Assembly (NCBI GenBank): GCA_023664345.1
Contig: JAMPFQ010000005.1
Coordinates: 62,001-126,000, forward strand
Direction: 5' to 3'
Source: Lachnospiraceae bacterium
GTDB taxonomy: Bacteria; Bacillota; Clostridia; Lachnospirales; Lachnospiraceae
DNA length: 64,000 nt
The notes below the pieces were generated by a model, which saw only the letters and a program-made list of their open reading frames with translations, did not search any database and was not told the origin of the DNA. The position numbers and the translations under genes are program-made. Shown here in pieces: positions 61,679 to 64,000 of the stretch. How positions within the stretch are numbered: position 1 is the first letter of the stretch; every line of letters starts with the position of its first letter.

Positions 61679-62536
61679 TTATCGATAGATCGCTTCCATG
61701 ATCTCAGCCGCCATTTTGGGCTTGTTCATGGTATAAATGTGAATATCGTTCACGCCGTTTTCCTGCAGATCCCGGATCTGACGGATGGCAAAGTCGATTC
61801 CTGCCTTGCGCATCTCCTCCGGGTTGTCCCCATAGGTGGCAAAGATATCCGCCAGCACCTTCGGTATAGTGGAGCCGGAGAGTGTCACCGTGGTGCCGAT
61901 CTGCTTGGCGGTGGTGATGGGCATGATCCCGGCGCAGATGGGGATTGTGATTCCCTTTTTGGCCGCTTTTTCCAGGAAGCTGTAGTAGAAATCGTTGTCA
62001 AAGAAAAGCTGGCTGATGAAGAATTCCGCCCCCGCGTCCTGCTTTCTCTTTAAATGGTTCAGATCGGATTCCATGCTGAAACTCTCAAAATGCTTTTCGG
62101 GATAGCACGCGCCCGCCATGTGCAGGTCGGTGCGCTCTTTCAGGAAACTCATCATATCGTTTGCATGGGCGAAATCCCTTGATTCAAACTGTTCGTCGCT
62201 CATATCCTTGGGACGGTCGCCCCGGAGGGCAAGGATGTGGTTTACATTTTTTTCCTTTAATCCTGCCGCCACCTGGAGCAGCTGTTCCTTTTTGTTTCCC
62301 ACGCAGGTCATATGTGCCACGGCATCGATCTTAAGTTTGTTCTGGATGTAGGACGCGATCTCCATCGTCTTGCCGGAACGGCTTCCGCCTGCACCGTATG
62401 TGACGCTGATAAAGTCGGGCTGCAGAAGCGCCATCTTGTCCAATACTTCAAAGGCAGCGTCAAATTCCCCGTCTTTCTTGGGAGGAAATACCTCAAAGGA
62501 AATACTCTTTTTGTTCTCAAACATATCTTTAATCAT
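61679..62536 (-). CDS. metF: Methylenetetrahydrofolate reductase
   Basis: Reduces 5,10-methylene-THF to 5-methyl-THF for methionine synthesis or the acetogenic methyl branch. 285 residues: SFEVFPPKKDGEFDAA, VTYGAGGSRSGKTMEIA, LALRGDRPKD, and PICAGIMPITTAKQI. AAGGAGA lies before the ATG. No MetV-type partner gene adjacent. Transcribed divergently from the MoxR gene. Confidence 0.96.
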   Translation of the reverse strand: MIKDMFENKKSISFEVFPPKKDGEFDAAFEVLDKMALLQPDFISVTYGAGGSRSGKTMEIASYIQNKLKIDAVAHMTCVGNKKEQLLQVAAGLKEKNVNHILALRGDRPKDMSDEQFESRDFAHANDMMSFLKERTDLHMAGACYPEKHFESFSMESDLNHLKRKQDAGAEFFISQLFFDNDFYYSFLEKAAKKGITIPICAGIMPITTAKQIGTTVTLSGSTIPKVLADIFATYGDNPEEMRKAGIDFAIRQIRDLQENGVNDIHIYTMNKPKMAAEIMEAIYR

Positions 62537-62758
62537 GATGAACCGTCTCCTTATTTTGATCAGTAACAGTTCGGTACCAGTGATGTCTGGCGGAACCGAG
62601 TCGAAATATTGATCATGAAATTATTGTAACAATTCCTTTATTTTACAACAGGAATATGGTAACATGAAACTGTATGGATTTCAAGAAAAACAGTCTCGAA
62701 ATGGGAGCGCAGAGGCGCTGGAATGGGGAGACCGGAATAGAAAGGCAGGAAGATATAT

Positions 62759-63580
62759 ATGGAGTTGCAGGGATTTCAGGGAACGGGGGAATATGTGGCC
62801 AGCGAGGAACTGATGGCCAGCGTGAACATTGCGATCGCACTCAAGAAGCCGCTTCTGATCAAGGGTGAGCCGGGTACGGGCAAGACCATGCTGGCGGAGG
62901 CGGTGGCAAAGGCTCTGGGTAAAAAGCTGCTGATCTGGAACATCAAATCCACCACCAAGGCCCAGGAGGGACTGTATGTATATGATACCATCCAGCGTCT
63001 CTATGACGGCCAGTTCGGCGAGGAAGGGGTGGATGATATCGCCCGTTATATCAAGCTGGGAAAGCTGGGCGAGGCGTTTGACAGTGAGGAACAGGTGGTG
63101 CTTTTGATCGACGAGATCGACAAGGCGGATCTGGAGTTCCCTAACGACCTGCTCTGGGAACTGGATCAGATGGAGTTTTATATCAACGAGACGAAACGCA
63201 CGGTGAAAGCGAAGCACCGTCCCATTGTGATCATCACATCCAACGCGGAGAAGGAACTGCCCGACGCGTTCCTGCGCCGCTGTATCTTCCACTATATCGA
63301 TTTCCCCGACGAGCGCCTGATGGAGGAGATTGTGCGGGTGCATTTCCCCGATGTGGAGGCAAACCTGCTGAAGAACGCCATGGAGGTATTTTACAACATC
63401 AGGGCTATCCGGGATATCCGTAAGAAGCCCAGCACCTCCGAACTGATCGACTGGATCAATGCGCTGCAGATCGGCGGTATCCCCGCTGACAGGATCAAAG
63501 CGGAACTGCCTTTTGTGGGCACGGTGGTGAAAAAGGACGAGGATTTGGAACTGGTGAGGCAGGAAAAGGGAAACTTATAA
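62759..63580 (+). CDS. MoxR-family AAA+ ATPase
   Basis: 273 residues: Walker A GEPGTGKTMLAE (about 37-48), Walker B VVLLIDEIDKAD (about 117), sensor 1 IVIITSNAEKELPDAFLRRC (sensor/Arg finger). The C-terminal lid helices are present. MoxR ATPases usually act with a VWA-domain partner to mature proteins; no partner precedes, and the window ends soon after. The stop codon lies inside a 75-bp repeat. Confidence 0.9.
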   Translation: MELQGFQGTGEYVASEELMASVNIAIALKKPLLIKGEPGTGKTMLAEAVAKALGKKLLIWNIKSTTKAQEGLYVYDTIQRLYDGQFGEEGVDDIARYIKLGKLGEAFDSEEQVVLLIDEIDKADLEFPNDLLWELDQMEFYINETKRTVKAKHRPIVIITSNAEKELPDAFLRRCIFHYIDFPDERLMEEIVRVHFPDVEANLLKNAMEVFYNIRAIRDIRKKPSTSELIDWINALQIGGIPADRIKAELPFVGTVVKKDEDLELVRQEKGNL

Positions 63581-63651
63581 AAAAGCGTCCTGACGGACGC
63601 TTCGAAGAATGCTTCGCATTCTTCCCCAACCAGGGCGAAATTTCCTATAAG
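63577..63651 (-). repeat. 75-bp double-hairpin repeat, copy B
   Basis: Inverted copy of 32525-32599 with 72 of 75 bases identical. It begins at the MoxR stop codon. Its T-run lies on the minus strand, so it does not work as a usual terminator for the MoxR gene. Confidence 0.9.
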
Positions 63652-63786
63652 ATAAAATAGTTTCATGACAGTAGAACGGATTCAGGATGGGAATGATATC
63701 TTCGGAAATGAAACCGGGAAAAATCAACTTTGAATCCGCCGAATCGGGATATGAATGAGCGTTGACGCAAGGAGCGGAATTTGTAA

Positions 63787-64000
63787 ATGAGAAGACTGAC
63801 AATCCACAGGGAAAAGGCCATTGCGGCCTGTCTCATGACGGTTAAGATCTATATTACCAGCAGCGCCGTCTTTGATATGGAAAATAAGAAAGAAGTAATG
63901 ATCCAGGGAGAAAAATGCCGGAAGCTGGGAAAACTGAAAAACGGCGAGGAGAAGACTTTCCTGATCGGTGAGGGAAGCGCAAGGGTATATGGTATCTATG
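63787..64000 (+). CDS. Conserved hypothetical protein (3' truncated)
   Basis: Starts MRRLTIHREKAIAACLMTVK and runs to the window edge with 71 codons. The segment CRKLGKLKNGEEKTFLIG is beta-rich; no signal peptide is evident. Looks like a small conserved clostridial protein of unknown function. AAGGAG lies about 12 bases before the ATG. Confidence 0.6.
   Translation, partial: MRRLTIHREKAIAACLMTVKIYITSSAVFDMENKKEVMIQGEKCRKLGKLKNGEEKTFLIGEGSARVYGIY

Noticed and set aside
1..64000. tRNA and rRNA genes
   Set aside because: No cloverleaf with T-loop GGTTCGA-type signature and no rRNA-like segments were seen by eye on either strand.

Overview
The window looks like a chromosome segment of an anaerobic Firmicute, most likely a Lachnospiraceae-type Clostridium. 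The evidence is the gene set (Rex, SpoIIIE/FtsK preceded by a TepA-like peptidase, formate-THF ligase, MetF, an NfnAB-type pair, LysM-GH18 spore hydrolase, oligoendopeptidase F), strong GGAGG-type ribosome binding sites, and roughly balanced base composition that becomes AT-richer in the accessory part. The species assignment is inference; there is no rRNA in the window.

Region 1 (1-30.7 kb) is mostly core. It runs from the tail of a GntR regulator and NADP-isocitrate dehydrogenase, through a convergent ABC-F ATPase and the divergent redox regulator Rex, to an operon of membrane-anchored zinc-ribbon, phosphoesterase and propeller proteins (5.2-11.1 kb). Then come NAD(P)HX repair, alanine racemase and a MazF toxin, a CNNM transporter, YebC, glycosyltransferase genes, TepA/SpoIIIE, formate-THF ligase, and NfnA/NfnB. 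The NfnA/NfnB pair is split by a small gene resembling a colicin-type immunity protein. RlmH closes the block.

Region 2 (30.8-40.6 kb) mixes hypothetical genes, a decayed PD-(D/E)XK transposase/nuclease, an RtcB homologue, and a bacterial HSP90-family gene coupled to a repeat protein.

Region 3 (40.8-54.5 kb) is an accessory island. It holds an ECF sigma factor with a membrane partner, several lipoproteins, an IS110-family element with a structured non-coding 3' flank, a 34-residue single-TM peptide in a highly folded transcript (type I toxin-like), a decayed tyrosine integrase, an Imm11-like immunity gene beside a broken papain-like toxin fragment, and two probable helical-repeat proteins. 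Several palindromic or inverted repeats lie here.

Region 4 (54.5-64 kb) returns to mostly core functions: PepF, a ParB-like protein, an HD hydrolase, a coiled-coil repeat protein with a structured leader, a nicotinamidase-like hydrolase, endonuclease III, a LysM-GH18 glycosidase, MetF and a MoxR ATPase.

The metabolic theme is one-carbon and redox balance: Fhs and MetF in the folate C1 pathway, NfnAB linking ferredoxin, NADH and NADPH, NADP-Icd, and Rex sensing NADH/NAD+. The strongest unexplained items are the type I toxin-like locus at 47.7-48.0 kb, the orphan colicin-type immunity gene inside nfnAB, the IS110 regulatory hairpin and non-coding RNA candidate, and a 75-bp double-hairpin repeat placed just 3' of two unrelated genes.
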